Made by a program: the position numbers and the translations under genes. Positions 62,758 through 64,000 of a stretch of DNA of 64,000 bases are shown in pieces. The number at the start of each line of letters is the position of its first letter. The stretch's first letter is position 1. The DNA comes from Defluviitalea saccharophila (GTDB taxonomy: Bacteria > Bacillota > Clostridia > Lachnospirales > Defluviitaleaceae), in NCBI RefSeq assembly GCF_038396635.1, contig NZ_CP121687.1:1-64000 (forward strand), written 5' to 3'. Under the pieces are notes generated by a model. The model was not told the origin of the DNA. It did not search any database and was given only the letters and a program-made list of their open reading frames with translations.

Positions 62758-64000
62758 ATGAAACGAAAGTTTTGCTTTGTGTTGACATTTATGTTTTTAT
62801 TAATGAATATTGTTCCTATTTCAGCCCAAGAAACCTCATTGCCCTTACAATCAGAAGCTGTCATTTTAATTGAAGAAAACACCGGTAAAGTACTATACGA
62901 GAAAAATTCCTCTCAAAAAATGTATCCAGCCAGTACGACAAAAGTATTGACTGCTTTAATCGCTTTAGAAAACGCAGACTTAAATGAAGTTATAAAAGTT
63001 GGGAATGAAGTATATCAAGTACCTTTAGATGCAAGTAAAGCAGGGCACAATCCTGGAGACGAAATTACATTAAAAGATTTGGTGACATCTTTATTATTGC
63101 CTTCTGGCAACGATTCTGCATTTGTTATCGCTTCGTATTTAGCGAAGAAAAATACCGGCAATGATTCTTTAGATATAAACAGTGCTATGACGGAATTTGC
63201 AGCAATCATGAATGAAAGAGCCAAAGAAATAGGCGTAAAGAATTCCAATTTTGTAAATCCTCATGGATATCATAATGAAAATCATTATACAACGGCGTAT
63301 GATTTAGCCTTAATTACAAGGGAGGCTTTAAAAAATCCTGTATTTAGAGAAATTGTAAAACAGCCTTCTGCAAATATAGGCAGTGAATCCAGCCCAAATC
63401 AACAAAAATTATCTTTCAGAAACAGGAATTTGCTTTTGGACTCAAGAAACAGTAATACGTATTATCCTTATGCTACTGGAGTTAAGACAGGATTTACCGA
63501 TGAAGCAGGGGAATGTCTGGTTGCCTCAGCCACAAAAGACAACTTGAATTTGATTGCAGTATTATTAAACTCACCAGTGGATGCCCGCTGGAACGATGCA
63601 AAGACCTTATTTGATTATGGCTTTGAAAATTTTCAATTTCATCAGGTTGCTAAAAAAGGAGATATAATCGATAAAGTATATGTGGATAAACATTCTCCTA
63701 AAGGTCCTTCTGAATTGGAAGTTTTGATTAAAGAAGATTATACAGGATTATTTCATAAAAATGATATTTCTCGTATCCAAAAAACAATCTCCTGGGCACA
63801 GGAGCCTCTAGTTGCACCTATTACAGAAGGACAGAATGTAGGGGAAGTGACATTTATCCTGGATGGAGAGATATTATCGAAAATTGAGCTGATTGCGAAA
63901 TATGGTATTGAAAAGCGTACCATATGGGATGTGATGTTTTCAATTAATGCCATTCCTTATTGGTGCGGGGGAATAGGCGGTGTTCTTATTTTATTCACTA
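62758..64000 (+). CDS. D-alanyl-D-alanine carboxypeptidase, DacA/PBP5-like (3' end outside window)
   Basis: The frame is open from ATG 62758 (GGAAGGAG upstream) to the window end, over 410 codons. A signal peptide (about residues 1-25) is followed by the penicillin-binding triad: PASTTKVL (SxxK), LPSGNDSA (SxN) and TGVKTGFTDEAG (KTG). A PBP5 C-terminal domain (about residues 295-395) follows, then the start of a membrane anchor. It trims peptidoglycan stem peptides outside the membrane. The stop codon is not seen. Confidence 0.93.
   Translation, partial: MKRKFCFVLTFMFLLMNIVPISAQETSLPLQSEAVILIEENTGKVLYEKNSSQKMYPASTTKVLTALIALENADLNEVIKVGNEVYQVPLDASKAGHNPGDEITLKDLVTSLLLPSGNDSAFVIASYLAKKNTGNDSLDINSAMTEFAAIMNERAKEIGVKNSNFVNPHGYHNENHYTTAYDLALITREALKNPVFREIVKQPSANIGSESSPNQQKLSFRNRNLLLDSRNSNTYYPYATGVKTGFTDEAGECLVASATKDNLNLIAVLLNSPVDARWNDAKTLFDYGFENFQFHQVAKKGDIIDKVYVDKHSPKGPSELEVLIKEDYTGLFHKNDISRIQKTISWAQEPLVAPITEGQNVGEVTFILDGEILSKIELIAKYGIEKRTIWDVMFSINAIPYWCGGIGGVLILFT

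Noticed and set aside
62652-62873. Open frame overlapping the dacA start
   Set aside because: Wrong frame relative to the carboxypeptidase with signal peptide and SxxK motif.

Overview
The window looks like a chromosomal stretch of a low-GC, flagellated anaerobic Firmicute of the class Clostridia, probably Lachnospirales-like. The reasons are strong AGGAGG ribosome-binding sites nearly everywhere, AT-rich spacers with many intrinsic terminators, a T-box leader, a PyrR-type attenuator, a probable guanidine-IV leader, hemerythrin and DUF2935 proteins, PdaA- and DacA-type cell-wall enzymes and a butanol-dehydrogenase-like enzyme. No rRNA, tRNA or CRISPR array was seen. The genus cannot be fixed from the sequence alone.

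Positions 1-7400 are accessory. The tail of a large serine recombinase is followed by an arsenic operon (arsR, arsD, arsA, a DUF2703 gene with a frameshift in a run of nine A, acr3, arsC) and then a group II intron with its own maturase. Positions 7600-14100 carry an AraC-GyrI regulator, an Ntn amidase, broken S-layer gene debris, a pair of DUF4230 proteins, CutC and a polysaccharide deacetylase. A divergent TetR/MFS drug-efflux pair follows.

Positions 16585-20071 form a cysteine-uptake operon: a T-box leader whose best-fitting specifier is UGC (Cys), two permeases, an ATPase and a CjaA-like binding protein. Positions 20072-25900 are a patchwork with a Fic-like remnant, an HTH-DUF5680 regulator, a short NERD protein, a secreted vWA protein and a soluble chemoreceptor. 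Positions 26159-32565 hold a VTC polyphosphate polymerase, a DUF4956 membrane protein and a CotH kinase, followed by a two-component system and a radical SAM protein; this is the best candidate for an uncharacterised system.

Positions 32580-35530 are a decayed leftward island. It holds an ISL3 transposase with frameshifts and a phage-like block: a ribbon-helix-helix repressor with its own palindromic promoter, a candidate opposite-strand small RNA, and an antirepressor gene broken by one in-frame TGA. The order resembles phage P22 arc-sar-ant.

Positions 35788-64000 are mostly chromosomal housekeeping and signalling genes: PsiE-like protein, orphan flagellin, hemerythrin, DeoD, AraC-GyrI, TPR protein, DUF2975-HTH pair, DUF2935, a MATE exporter with a probable guanidine-IV leader, a YgjP-type metalloprotease, PdaA, isochorismatase-like hydrolase, azoreductase, a six-repeat PLL-type propeller lectin, SIMPL protein, a PcsB-like/FtsE/FtsX set, a GGDEF cyclase, a uracil permease with a PyrR attenuator, a K+ channel, a chemoreceptor, an alcohol dehydrogenase and a truncated-by-window DacA. 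Two copies of a hairpin-rich dispersed repeat sit directly in terminator T-tracts at 38156 and 48401.
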